Below are positions 24,849 through 32,798 of a stretch of DNA of 35,660 bases, one piece after another; position 1 is the stretch's first letter, and every line of letters begins with the position of its first letter. The position numbers were made by a program, and so were the translations under genes. Where the stretch lies: contig JAEEQI010000003.1 in the NCBI GenBank assembly GCA_016285215.1, positions 1 to 35,660 of the forward strand. The letters run 5' to 3'. The notes under the pieces are model-generated. The model had not been told where the DNA came from, did no database searches, and saw only the letters and a list, made by a program, of their open reading frames with translations. This DNA comes from Bacteroidales bacterium (lineage in GTDB: Bacteria > Bacteroidota > Bacteroidia > Bacteroidales > UBA932).

Positions 24849-26954
24849 ATGATATCGCTCAAAAATAGCCGGTTGTCCCGTGTGGGCATCGTGGTCCTGG
24901 CTGCCGTCATGGTGGAAATTCTTTCCATCGTGCAGTTTCAGCATATCCGCAACGCTTTGCTGGAAGAGACGGAACTCCGAAGCCGCGTGGTTATGAACGA
25001 TATGGCCGAGGTAATTCTGCATACGCTGGAGCGCGCGGAGGTTGCTATGAGAGTAAACTTTTGGGACGTCAAACGCAGTATGGTCCATCCCGACTCTGTT
25101 TACGGGGCTATGGCCCGGCTGATAGATGCAGACCCAAATGTGGTTGGCGCCTGTCTGGCTTTCCGCCCTTATTATTATCCGTCCAAGGGGCGCTTGTTCG
25201 AGCCTTACGCCAGTCTCCAGCCCGATGGTAGCATCAAGGTGGACCAAATAGCCGGCCCCGGTCACGATTATACCCTGAACGAAGAGTATACTTGGGTTTT
25301 GGAAACCCATTCTACCAGCTGGACGGATCCTTATAAATACGGACCTGATTCTCTGGCCTTTACCACGTATCTGGTGCCTATATATGACGACCAAGGTCAA
25401 ATCGCTGCGGTCTCCGGTCTGGACATAGACCTTTCCTGGCTGGGAGATACGCTTAATTCCCGTCAGCCTTATCCTTCTTCCTTCGGCCTGCTGCTTACTC
25501 CGGAAGGAGACCTGGTTGCCGGTCCCTCGAAGAGTCGTACTTCCGAGTCTGAAGTTCAGCAAGTAATAGACCTTCTTAACGGGGTTATTCCTGCATCGGA
25601 TGCTCCTGGCCTCTCTTATAACCGTACTAAGCTTTTCAAGGATCCTTATTGGCAGGTTGTGGAGGTTTACAAGACCGATGAAGTCTATGCCCGTGTTCGC
25701 CGCCAACGCCGCCAGCAGGTGTTTTTCATCTTTCTGGGTCTAGCGATTCTGGCATTTATGATCAATCGCTATGCCCGCAATGAGCGCCATCTCCGCGATG
25801 CTTCTGAGGAGAGGGCACGTATGGGAGGAGAGTTGGCTGTTGCCCATCGGATTCAGCAACAAATGCTCCCCAAGGCCTTCCCTTCCTATGTTTATGGGTC
25901 TCTGGAGCCAGCCCTTGAAGTGGGAGGGGACCTTTTTGACTTCTTTACACGTGACGGCAAGCTCTTTTTCTGTATAGGAGATGTTAGTGGGAAGGGTGTT
26001 CCTTCGGCTATGCTTATGTCTGTGGCCCATTCCCTATTCCGAATCCTTTCCCAGAATATAGACAGCCCGGCCAAGGTTTTGGAGAAGATGAACAAAGAAC
26101 TGTGCCGAGGCAACGACAGTAATATGTTCATTACCTTCTTTGTGGGCTGTCTGGACCTTTATTCCGGGGAATTCTGCTTCAGTAACGCCGGTCACGACAA
26201 GCCGTTTGTGGTTGCTAAGGACATTGCTTTGCTTTCCAGCAAGTCCAACCTTCCGCTGGCTGTCTTCCCCAATACCCAGTATGTAGAGCAGTCCTGTACC
26301 CTTGAACCCGGTACTCTTCTGCTTCTGTATACCGATGGTCTGACCGAGGCCAAGAATGTGGAGCGCCAGGCTTTTGGCCGTCCCCGTATCCAGAAAGTGC
26401 TGGAACAGTTCACAACCAGTGAGGACCAGTCTCTCTATAAGCTCGTTTCTACTCTCAGCGAAGAAGCCCACGCCTTTGCCGGCGAGGCACCTCAGAGCGA
26501 CGACTTAACCTTGCTGGCGCTTCGTTTTGACCCGGAAAACAACCGAAGAGAGCAGATTACGCTTGTTAATAAAGAATCCGAGGTTCCCCGCCTTGGAACC
26601 TTCATAAAAGCCTTTTTGGGCCCGTTGGAACTGGATAAGAAGGTAGCAGCCGGTATTCGCCTGGCGGTGGAAGAAGCCGTGGTTAATGTTATCAATTACG
26701 CCTATCCCGTTGGCGAAGAGGGAGAGGTGCTTATCAATGCCGATACCAACGGTGGCGAAGTCCGGTTTACCATCACGGATTCGGGTTATCCCTTTGATCC
26801 TACAACCGTGCTGGAGCCGGATACCACGCTGGATGCCCAGAACAGGCCCGTAGGTGGCTTAGGAATCCTTCTTTCCCGCAAGTTGATGGATTCCATATCT
26901 TATAGCCGTAAAGACGGTAAAAACGAGTTATTTTTAACCAAATTCATACTATGA
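24849..26954 (+). CDS. Cache-sensor SpoIIE/RsbU-type phosphatase fused to an RsbW-like HATPase domain
   Basis: This 701-residue membrane protein starts with a transmembrane helix (about 11-31). An extracytoplasmic Cache-like sensor follows (about 40-280), then a second helix (291-307) and a PP2C/SpoIIE phosphatase domain. The phosphatase metal motifs are GGD at 359-361 and GDVSGKG at 377-383. From about residue 570 comes an anti-sigma-kinase-like HATPase (RLAVEEAVVNVINYAYP near 604-620, GGLGI near 670). RsbU-type phosphatases remove phosphate from STAS antagonists, and RsbW-type kinases add it. Here both activities appear in one chain. The STAS partner follows with a 4-base overlap. The stimulus and the final output (a sigma factor or another target) are not visible. 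Confidence 0.88.
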   Translation: MISLKNSRLSRVGIVVLAAVMVEILSIVQFQHIRNALLEETELRSRVVMNDMAEVILHTLERAEVAMRVNFWDVKRSMVHPDSVYGAMARLIDADPNVVGACLAFRPYYYPSKGRLFEPYASLQPDGSIKVDQIAGPGHDYTLNEEYTWVLETHSTSWTDPYKYGPDSLAFTTYLVPIYDDQGQIAAVSGLDIDLSWLGDTLNSRQPYPSSFGLLLTPEGDLVAGPSKSRTSESEVQQVIDLLNGVIPASDAPGLSYNRTKLFKDPYWQVVEVYKTDEVYARVRRQRRQQVFFIFLGLAILAFMINRYARNERHLRDASEERARMGGELAVAHRIQQQMLPKAFPSYVYGSLEPALEVGGDLFDFFTRDGKLFFCIGDVSGKGVPSAMLMSVAHSLFRILSQNIDSPAKVLEKMNKELCRGNDSNMFITFFVGCLDLYSGEFCFSNAGHDKPFVVAKDIALLSSKSNLPLAVFPNTQYVEQSCTLEPGTLLLLYTDGLTEAKNVERQAFGRPRIQKVLEQFTTSEDQSLYKLVSTLSEEAHAFAGEAPQSDDLTLLALRFDPENNRREQITLVNKESEVPRLGTFIKAFLGPLELDKKVAAGIRLAVEEAVVNVINYAYPVGEEGEVLINADTNGGEVRFTITDSGYPFDPTTVLEPDTTLDAQNRPVGGLGILLSRKLMDSISYSRKDGKNELFLTKFIL

Positions 26955-27253
26955 CAACAACCATTCAAGAAACCGACGAGAGAATCATTGCCATCCTGTC
27001 TGGAGAGCTGGATACCGCTGCCGCCGCGCAGACGGAAAAAGACCTTCAGCCCCTTCTTGAGAGCAAGGGTAAGGAAATTGTGCTGGATTGCAAGGATCTG
27101 GAGTATATTTCCTCCAGCGGCCTCCGCGTGCTTCTGAGTATTCTGAAGCAGGCACAGGCCGTGGGATCCCGCGTAGTCCTCAAGAATGTGAATGACGTGA
27201 TTCACGATGTTCTGGATATTTCCGGCTTTATCTCCATTTTTGACATAGAGTAA
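26951..27253 (+). CDS. STAS-domain anti-sigma factor antagonist (RsbV/SpoIIAA-like)
   Basis: The 100-residue protein is a single STAS domain. The motif YISSSGLRVLL at 52-62 holds the presumed phosphorylated serine S56, aligned with Ser58 of SpoIIAA. Its gene overlaps the phosphatase/kinase gene by 4 bases (ATGA), so the two are translationally coupled and form a partner-switching unit. In its unphosphorylated state such a protein binds the kinase-like anti-sigma domain, which here would be the C-terminus of its own neighbour. Confidence 0.9.
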   Translation: MTTTIQETDERIIAILSGELDTAAAAQTEKDLQPLLESKGKEIVLDCKDLEYISSSGLRVLLSILKQAQAVGSRVVLKNVNDVIHDVLDISGFISIFDIE

Positions 27254-27254
27254 G

Positions 27255-27674
27255 ATGGTTTCCTATTTTGCCGAAGATACCGCTTTTGCTTTTAAGGAGA
27301 AGCGCCTTACTTCACGCTGGCTCAAGTTTGTAGCGGAGAGTGAAGCCAAGCGTTTGGGAGACATTGCGGTTATATTCTGCTCCGATAATTTTATTCTGGA
27401 TGTCAATATAAAATATCTGCAACACGATTATTATACAGACATCATTACTTTCGATTATTGTGAAGGAAACCGTCTCTCCGGAGATCTTTTCATAAGCGTA
27501 GATTCCGTCCGGGAGAACGCCTCGTTCTACGGGACTGAGTTTGCCGATGAGCTCAACCGGGTCATCGTTCACGGCCTTCTTCATCTCATCGGATATGATG
27601 ATCATACGGAGGAAGATATTGCCACGATGCGGGCAAAAGAGAATTACTATCTCTCCCAGAGGAGTCAGATATGA
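27255..27674 (+). CDS. ybeY: Endoribonuclease YbeY (rRNA maturation)
   Basis: YbeY is a zinc-dependent RNase for 16S rRNA 3'-end maturation and ribosome quality control. The 139-residue product has the normal length and the signature [12 protein letters not shown] (H106, H110). The third ligand is shifted: the common form is HxxxHxxxxxH, while here one residue is added before the last histidine (H117). D115 or D116 might serve instead. The start lies 1 base after the STAS stop, and the end overlaps mnmG by 4 bases (ATGA), so it is translated in series with both neighbours. Confidence 0.93.
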   Translation: MVSYFAEDTAFAFKEKRLTSRWLKFVAESEAKRLGDIAVIFCSDNFILDVNIKYLQHDYYTDIITFDYCEGNRLSGDLFISVDSVRENASFYGTEFADELNRVIVHGLLHLIGYDDHTEEDIATMRAKENYYLSQRSQI

Positions 27675-29539
27675 ACAGTGAGTTTGATGTAATAGTTGTG
27701 GGCGGTGGTCACGCCGGCTGTGAAGCTGCGATGGCTGCCGCCAATATGGGCTCTTCCGTTCTTCTCATTACACCGGACCTGAACGGTCTGGCCAAGATGA
27801 GTTGCAACCCGGCTGTGGGCGGAATTGCCAAAGGACAGATCGTTCGTGAGATCGATGCCCTTGGAGGTTACTCCGGTTTGGTTACAGATGCGGCTACTCT
27901 CCAGTTCCGCATGCTTAACCGTTCAAAGGGCCCGGCTATGTGGAGCCCGCGCGCTCAATGCGACAAACTGCGCTTTTCTGCCACCTGGCTCAAATTCCTT
28001 CTAAGTAATTGTAAATTAAAGATTTACGCCGATTTTGCGGCCGATTTTCTCTTTGAGAATCGCGTAATCACCGGCGTCCGTACAGTTACCGGGGCTGTGT
28101 TCCATTCTAAGGCGGTTGTTTTGACCGCCGGAACCTTCCTGAACGGGAAAATGTACATAGGCCAGCACTCCTTCGAAGGAGGCCGAATTGGGGAGAAGGC
28201 GTCTTATGGAATTTCGGATCAGCTCGCTTCTTTGGGAATTCCGACGGCACGGATGAAGACCGGCACCCCGCCGCGAATCGACGTACGCTCTATAGACACT
28301 TCCAAGTTGCAGCGTCAGCCCGGAGACCAGAACCCCGAAAGGTTCTCTTTCCTGGATGTTCCCTCTTCCGTTCAAAAGTCCGGTGAACAGATGGACTGCT
28401 TCCTTCTTCATACTAACGAGAAGGTCCATGACATTTTGAGAACCGGCTTCGACCGCTCGCCTCTGTTTACAGGTATGATCCAGGGCCGCGGTCCTCGTTA
28501 CTGCCCCAGCATTGAAGACAAACTGCGCACCTTTGCCGATAAGGATTCTCACCAGCTCTTCCTGGAGCCGGAAGGAACCCACTCGCCCGAGTACTATCTT
28601 CAGGGCTTTTCTTCTTCACTTCCTTTGGAAGTTCAGTTGGAGGCAGTACACGCCATCGAAGGATTGGAAGATGCCGTGTTCTTTAAGCCTGCTTATGCCG
28701 TAGAATACGATTACTTTGATCCGCAGTATCTTCACTATTCTTTGCGCTCTAAAGTGGTCTCTAATCTCTTTTTAGCCGGCCAGGTGAATGGTACAACCGG
28801 TTACGAAGAGGCCGCTGCACAGGGAATCATAGCTGGAATCAACGCCCATTTGTTCCTCGTAGAACACGAGCCTCTTATATTACACCGCGACCAGGCATAC
28901 ATCGGTGTGCTCATAGATGACCTAATCAACAAGGGCGTAGACGAGCCTTACCGTATGTTTACGTCCAGAGCTGAATACCGCATCCTGCTGCGCCAGGACA
29001 ATGCCGACTTCCGCTTGACGGCTCTGTCTCACGAGCTTGGTTTGGCTTCCGAGGAACGCTATTCGGCTATGATGGCTAAGCAGGAAGCCGTTGCGGAGCT
29101 CTCTGAACGGTGTTTCACTACTAAGATGCGTGCAGACAAGGTTAACCAGTACCTGGAATCCATTGGTTCTACACCTTTATCTGAGTCTAAACACCTCTCA
29201 GAGCTGGTTTCTCGCCCCGAGCTCTCGCTGTCTAAATTATTGGAGTTTGTTCCACGTGGAACAAAAACAAATTATTCTGAGGATGTGATTACCTCCGTTG
29301 AGGTGTCCATTAAATATGCTGGATACATTGATCGAGAGAAGCTCCAAGCCGAGAAGAACAACCGCCTGGAATATATCAAGATCCCGGCAGATTTTAATTT
29401 TGATGATCTTCAGGGATTGACCATTGAGTGCCGTCAGAAACTGAAAAAATATAAGCCTGAGACCATTGCCCAGGCTTCCAGAATCTCCGGCGTCTCTCCC
29501 GCGGACATATCAGTCCTACTAGTTTACTTTGGGAGGTAA
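27671..29539 (+). CDS. mnmG: tRNA uridine-5-carboxymethylaminomethyl modification enzyme MnmG (GidA)
   Basis: MnmG is the FAD subunit that, with the GTPase MnmE, modifies the wobble uridine U34 of several tRNAs. The 622-residue length is standard. The FAD fold [10 protein letters not shown] is at 11-20, followed by the family motif [21 protein letters not shown]. The central TGTPPRID and GYEEAAAQG and the C-terminal helical tRNA-binding part are present. Near residue 525 the coding sequence contains a 20-bp perfect palindrome that resembles a parS site. The gene overlaps ybeY by 4 bases. MnmE is not in the window. Confidence 0.96.
   Translation: MNSEFDVIVVGGGHAGCEAAMAAANMGSSVLLITPDLNGLAKMSCNPAVGGIAKGQIVREIDALGGYSGLVTDAATLQFRMLNRSKGPAMWSPRAQCDKLRFSATWLKFLLSNCKLKIYADFAADFLFENRVITGVRTVTGAVFHSKAVVLTAGTFLNGKMYIGQHSFEGGRIGEKASYGISDQLASLGIPTARMKTGTPPRIDVRSIDTSKLQRQPGDQNPERFSFLDVPSSVQKSGEQMDCFLLHTNEKVHDILRTGFDRSPLFTGMIQGRGPRYCPSIEDKLRTFADKDSHQLFLEPEGTHSPEYYLQGFSSSLPLEVQLEAVHAIEGLEDAVFFKPAYAVEYDYFDPQYLHYSLRSKVVSNLFLAGQVNGTTGYEEAAAQGIIAGINAHLFLVEHEPLILHRDQAYIGVLIDDLINKGVDEPYRMFTSRAEYRILLRQDNADFRLTALSHELGLASEERYSAMMAKQEAVAELSERCFTTKMRADKVNQYLESIGSTPLSESKHLSELVSRPELSLSKLLEFVPRGTKTNYSEDVITSVEVSIKYAGYIDREKLQAEKNNRLEYIKIPADFNFDDLQGLTIECRQKLKKYKPETIAQASRISGVSPADISVLLVYFGR
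29246..29265. promoter_or_regulatory. parS-like 20-bp perfect palindrome inside mnmG
   Basis: The core TGTTCCACGTGGAACA (29248-29263) differs at one position from the Bacillus parS consensus TGTTCCACGTGAAACA and is extended to 20 bp of perfect dyad symmetry. parS sites are bound by ParB and often lie inside genes near the origin. No parAB genes are in the window. Confidence 0.6.
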
Positions 29540-29557
29540 TTGTTCCACATGGAACAA
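29540..29557. promoter_or_regulatory. Second parS-like palindrome just after mnmG
   Basis: TTGTTCCA-CA-TGGAACAA begins one base after the mnmG stop. It has the same arms as the intragenic site, but CATG replaces CGTG at the centre, so it is a weaker parS match. It also overlaps the following hairpin. Confidence 0.45.
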
Positions 29558-29624
29558 ATGCATTCGCATTTGTTCTAAGAGACTTCGTCTAACTGGGGGC
29601 CTAATCCCCCAGACCCCCTGGGTC
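29552..29624 (+). terminator. Composite hairpin region between convergent mnmG and ruvA
   Basis: Three foldable segments follow each other. The first has a 10-bp perfect stem GAACAAATGC/GCATTTGTTC with loop ATTC (29552-29575). The second is a small AGAC-TTC-GTCT hairpin near 29580. The third is CTGGGGG/CCCCCAG (29593-29612), with an alternative GACCC/GGGTC stem directly behind. There is no clear T tract, so intrinsic termination is uncertain, but the place between two convergent genes fits. Confidence 0.5.
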
Positions 29625-29654
29625 GTTCCGCTCCAAAGGTGCTTTTAGGAAGAG

Positions 29655-30242
29655 CTAGAGGCGTTTTAGGGCGGCTTTTATTATATCCTCTACCCGGGCC
29701 GTAGGGTTGTCCTTGAGGATGGCGGGCATAACCTTGGCAATGTTGGCCTTGGAGAAGCCCAGCATAACCAGGGCTGTGGTGGCTTCTTCCACCAGGGCGT
29801 TGGAATCGGCCTTGAAGAGGGACGTTTCGGCGCTTCCTTCGCCTTTGACCACCTTGTCTTTGAGCTCCAAAACCAGCCTCTGGGCGCTCTTGAGGCCAAT
29901 TCCTTTGACGGATTTGATCTTGTTCACGTCCTCGGCCAGAATGGCCTGGCGGATCTCCTCAGAAGTAAGCGTAGAGAGCATCATACGGGCCGAAGCTACG
30001 CCAATTCCGGAGACGCTGATGAGCAGGCGGAACAGCTCTCGCTCGTCTTTGGTGGCAAAACCAAAGTAAAGTTCTTCGTCTTCGCGGATGTAGTGATGGA
30101 TGTAGGCTATGGTTTCGGCCTTTCCCTGAAATGCCTCGTAGGTCTGCAGGGAAATAAGGATGCTGTACCCTATCCCGTGGTTGTCCAGAACCAGCTCAGT
30201 GGGCGTCAGCTCAACGATTTGTCCTTTAATATAATCTAACAT
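29655..30242 (-). CDS. ruvA: Holliday junction branch migration protein RuvA
   Basis: RuvA tetramers hold the four-way junction and load the RuvB motors. The 195-residue product has the N-terminal OB fold (MLDYIKGQIVE..., with HGIGYSI). Two helix-hairpin-helix motifs follow (VSGIGVASAR 77-86 and VKGIGLKSAQ 112-121), then the C-terminal RuvB-binding three-helix domain (EEATTALVMLGFS). Its promoter element TAAATTTG ends only 4 bases before the ATG and forms a palindrome with the sufS promoter. ruvB is far away at 2410. Confidence 0.96.
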   Translation of the reverse strand: MLDYIKGQIVELTPTELVLDNHGIGYSILISLQTYEAFQGKAETIAYIHHYIREDEELYFGFATKDERELFRLLISVSGIGVASARMMLSTLTSEEIRQAILAEDVNKIKSVKGIGLKSAQRLVLELKDKVVKGEGSAETSLFKADSNALVEEATTALVMLGFSKANIAKVMPAILKDNPTARVEDIIKAALKRL

Positions 30243-30245
30243 ATC

Positions 30246-30265
30246 GCAAATTTATGTAAATTTGC
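30246..30265. promoter_or_regulatory. Palindromic divergent promoter of ruvA and sufS
   Basis: The 20-bp inverted repeat GCAAATTTA-TG-TAAATTTGC carries one perfect -7 element TAAATTTG per strand (30247-30254 minus for ruvA, 30257-30264 plus for sufS). The two promoters face away from each other with a 2-base centre, so polymerase can probably use only one at a time. Confidence 0.6.
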
Positions 30266-30282
30266 AGACTTATCAAAAGCAA

Positions 30283-31503
30283 ATGAGTGTTACCCAAATA
30301 CGCGCCCTTTTCCCCATTCTGGACACGCAGGTGTACGGAAAGCCCCTGGTGTACCTGGACAATGCCGCTACCGCGCAGCGTCCTCAGGCCGTCGTGGACT
30401 GCTGGAAAGGGCTTGTAGAAGGAGCTAACGCAAACATTCACAGGGCTGTACATCATTTGGCCGCGCAGGCAACGGATGCTTACGAAGGCGCCCGTAACCG
30501 GGTTCAGACCTTTATCAACGCTGCGGCGAGGGAAGAGATCGTGTTCACTTCCGGAGCTACCGCCAGCATCAATCTGGTGGCCTTCTCTTATGGTCAAGCG
30601 TTTGTAAATCAAGGAGATGAGATTGTTGTAAGCGCTTGCGAGCACCACTCCAACATAGTCCCTTGGCAGCTGCTCTGTGAGCGCAAGGGTGCCACGCTCC
30701 GCGTTCTGGAGCCCAACGAAGAAGGTCTTCTGGAGCCCGAGAAGCTTTCGGCCCTATTGAATGAGCGCACCAAAATGGTGGCTATTACGCACATTTCCAA
30801 TGTGTTAGGCATTATTAATCCCGTTAAGGAACTGGTGGCAGTGGCCCATAAAGCCGGCGTACCGGTTCTGGTGGATGGAGCCCAGGGAATCGTTCACGAA
30901 AAGGTGGACGTCCAGGATCTGGACTGCGATTTCTACGCTTTCTCCGGCCATAAGGTCTATGCCGCTACCGGTACGGGCGTGCTGTACGGAAAGCGCAAGT
31001 GGCTGGAGGCTATGCCTCCGTATATGGGAGGAGGTGAAATGATTGAGACTGTGCGCTTTAGCGGTACAACTTACGCTCCCCTGCCTATGAAATACGAGGC
31101 CGGCACCCAGAACTTCAATGCCGCTCCCACTCTGGTTCCGGCGCTGGATTTTGCAGATGCTGTGCGTGAGAATCCGGACGTGAAGGCGGAGCAGCAGGCC
31201 ATTTTGGACTTGGTATACGGTAAACTAACTGAAGATAAGCGCATTATCCTTTACGGAACCGGCAAGGAAAACAAGATACCCCTGTTCTCGTTTGCCGTGA
31301 AAGGAGCCCACCACGAAGACCTGGCCCTGATTCTGGACAAGATGGGCGTGGCGGTTCGTTCCGGCCAGATGTGCGCAGAGCCTCTGATGGATCATTTGGG
31401 CGTTACAGGCCTCCTGAGGGCCTCTTTTGCCCCGTACAACACCGTGGAGGAGGCAGAGTTTTTTGTAAAGAGCCTGGACAAGGCTATAGGGATGTTAGTA
31501 TGA
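30283..31503 (+). CDS. sufS: Cysteine desulfurase SufS
   Basis: SufS takes sulfur from cysteine with pyridoxal phosphate and passes it as persulfide to SufE for iron-sulfur cluster assembly. The 406-residue chain has the PLP lysine K224 in FSGHKVYAATGTG and the catalytic cysteine C364 in RSGQMCAEPLM. The cysteine is at the same number as in E. coli SufS, but QM replaces the common HH before it. I chose the ATG at 30283; the in-frame TTG at 30262 overlaps the promoter element. The stop overlaps the sufE start (ATGA). The scaffold genes sufBCD are not in the window. Confidence 0.93.
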   Translation: MSVTQIRALFPILDTQVYGKPLVYLDNAATAQRPQAVVDCWKGLVEGANANIHRAVHHLAAQATDAYEGARNRVQTFINAAAREEIVFTSGATASINLVAFSYGQAFVNQGDEIVVSACEHHSNIVPWQLLCERKGATLRVLEPNEEGLLEPEKLSALLNERTKMVAITHISNVLGIINPVKELVAVAHKAGVPVLVDGAQGIVHEKVDVQDLDCDFYAFSGHKVYAATGTGVLYGKRKWLEAMPPYMGGGEMIETVRFSGTTYAPLPMKYEAGTQNFNAAPTLVPALDFADAVRENPDVKAEQQAILDLVYGKLTEDKRIILYGTGKENKIPLFSFAVKGAHHEDLALILDKMGVAVRSGQMCAEPLMDHLGVTGLLRASFAPYNTVEEAEFFVKSLDKAIGMLV

Positions 31504-31910
31504 GTTTGGAAGAGAAGAAACAGCAGGTAATTGAAGACTTCTCCCTGTACGAGGAGTGGTTGGATAAATACGAGTATCTGATTGAGCTGGGCAAGGGCCT
31601 GGAGGCGTTTCCGGAAGAGAAAAAGACCGAAGATTGCCTCATAAAAGGCTGTCAGTCACGCGTTTGGCTGGACGCGCAGCTAAAGGACGGCCGCCTTTAT
31701 TTCCAGGCCGACAGCGACGCCATCATCACCCGCGGCATCATTTCGCTGCTCATTGGCGTGTACTCCGGAGAGACTCCAGAGGCCATTGCGGCCGATGATT
31801 TTGCCTTTGTGGCCGAGATTGGCCTTAAGGACAACCTCTCCCCTACGCGCGCGAATGGATTGGTGTCTATGATTGAAACCATAAAGAAACTGGCCGAAAA
31901 TGGACGATAA
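31500..31910 (+). CDS. sufE: Cysteine desulfuration protein SufE
   Basis: SufE accepts the persulfide sulfur from SufS and delivers it to the cluster scaffold. The 136-residue product is of normal size and has the acceptor cysteine C51 in KGCQSRVWL, the same position as in E. coli SufE. The start at 31500 overlaps the sufS stop by 4 bases; longer upstream frames would run inside sufS and are not likely. The end overlaps the next gene by 11 bases. The four-gene order sufS-sufE-DUF59-folK is very tight, which implies one transcript. Confidence 0.93.
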   Translation: MSLEEKKQQVIEDFSLYEEWLDKYEYLIELGKGLEAFPEEKKTEDCLIKGCQSRVWLDAQLKDGRLYFQADSDAIITRGIISLLIGVYSGETPEAIAADDFAFVAEIGLKDNLSPTRANGLVSMIETIKKLAENGR

Positions 31911-32277
31911 AGTACTTACAGCAGAGGACGTGAAGGCTTTGCAGCCGCTGTATGCAGCGGTCATTTCGGCCCTTAAGGAGGTATACGACCCCGAAATCCC
32001 GGTCAACATCTATGATCTGGGTCTGATATACGAGCTCACTATCAATAAGGAGCACGAAGTGTCCATCCTGATGACTTTTACGGCGCCCAACTGCCCTATG
32101 GCCGACCAGGTGCTCAAAGAGGTCCAGGAGGGCGTGGAAGCCGTTCCGGGCGTGACCAAATGCACCATTGAGCTCACTTTTGACCCGGTTTGGGACCGCA
32201 GTATGCTGTCGGAAGAAGCCCGCGTGGAACTGGGCCTGGATTACGAGGAAGACGATTACAGTAAGCTGAACGACTAA
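31900..32277 (+). CDS. MIP18/DUF59 family iron-sulfur assembly factor (SufT-like)
   Basis: This 125-residue protein belongs to the MIP18 (DUF59) family, which helps Fe-S cluster maturation or carrier functions. The typical segment DPEIPVNIYDLGLIYEL is at about residues 30-46, and the conserved cysteine lies in TAPNCPMAD. It sits inside the suf operon, overlapping sufE by 11 bases, which supports the assignment. The precise step is not known for this subfamily. Confidence 0.88.
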   Translation: MDDKVLTAEDVKALQPLYAAVISALKEVYDPEIPVNIYDLGLIYELTINKEHEVSILMTFTAPNCPMADQVLKEVQEGVEAVPGVTKCTIELTFDPVWDRSMLSEEARVELGLDYEEDDYSKLND

Positions 32278-32760
32278 ATGGAGCGCGTAGACGTATTTCT
32301 GGGACTGGGTTCCAATATTGGAGAGCGAGAACTCGCCCTTCTCAAGGCTATGAATAAGATGGACGAGGCCTTTGGAACGCACCCTGAGCGCATTTCTCGC
32401 ATTGTGGAAACGCCTGCGTGGGGGTTTGACGGGCCGGATTTCCTCAATCTGTGCGTCCTGTACCGCCTGGTGGTAAAAGGAACCCCGGAGGAGCACGCTA
32501 CCTGGATCCTAAGGCAGGTAAAAGCCATTGAAAAGGCTATGGGAAGGACGGAGGAAGTCCTTTATGATGCCAACGGAAAGCGTATTTACCAGGATCGGCC
32601 CATAGACATTGACATCCTGCTGTACGGGACGGAAGTGATTCATACAGATGAACTTATAATCCCCCACCCCCTGATTGCCCAGCGTGATTTCGTGAAAAAG
32701 CCCCTGCTGGAAATCTCGAAACCCAAGGTTAGGGAGGCATTTCCCGAATTATTTGAGTAA
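32278..32760 (+). CDS. folK: 2-amino-4-hydroxy-6-hydroxymethyldihydropteridine diphosphokinase FolK
   Basis: FolK transfers pyrophosphate from ATP to the pterin in folate synthesis. At 160 residues it has normal length, with the start motif GLGSNIGERE, the pterin-binding region ETPAWGFDGPDFLN and the signature RPIDIDILLYG. The ATG follows the stop of the DUF59 gene with no spacer, so it is translated from the suf transcript. No other folate gene is present. The glyS promoter overlaps its stop codon. Confidence 0.95.
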   Translation: MERVDVFLGLGSNIGERELALLKAMNKMDEAFGTHPERISRIVETPAWGFDGPDFLNLCVLYRLVVKGTPEEHATWILRQVKAIEKAMGRTEEVLYDANGKRIYQDRPIDIDILLYGTEVIHTDELIIPHPLIAQRDFVKKPLLEISKPKVREAFPELFE

Positions 32761-32765
32761 ATTTG
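32758..32765 (+). promoter_or_regulatory. Putative glyS promoter, -7 element TAAATTTG
   Basis: TAAATTTG includes the folK stop codon and lies 33 bases before the glycyl-tRNA synthetase ATG. It is a perfect TAnnTTTG match. Confidence 0.5.
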
Positions 32766-32798
32766 CAGGCTTTTCTGAAAGTATAAAGTATTATAGAT

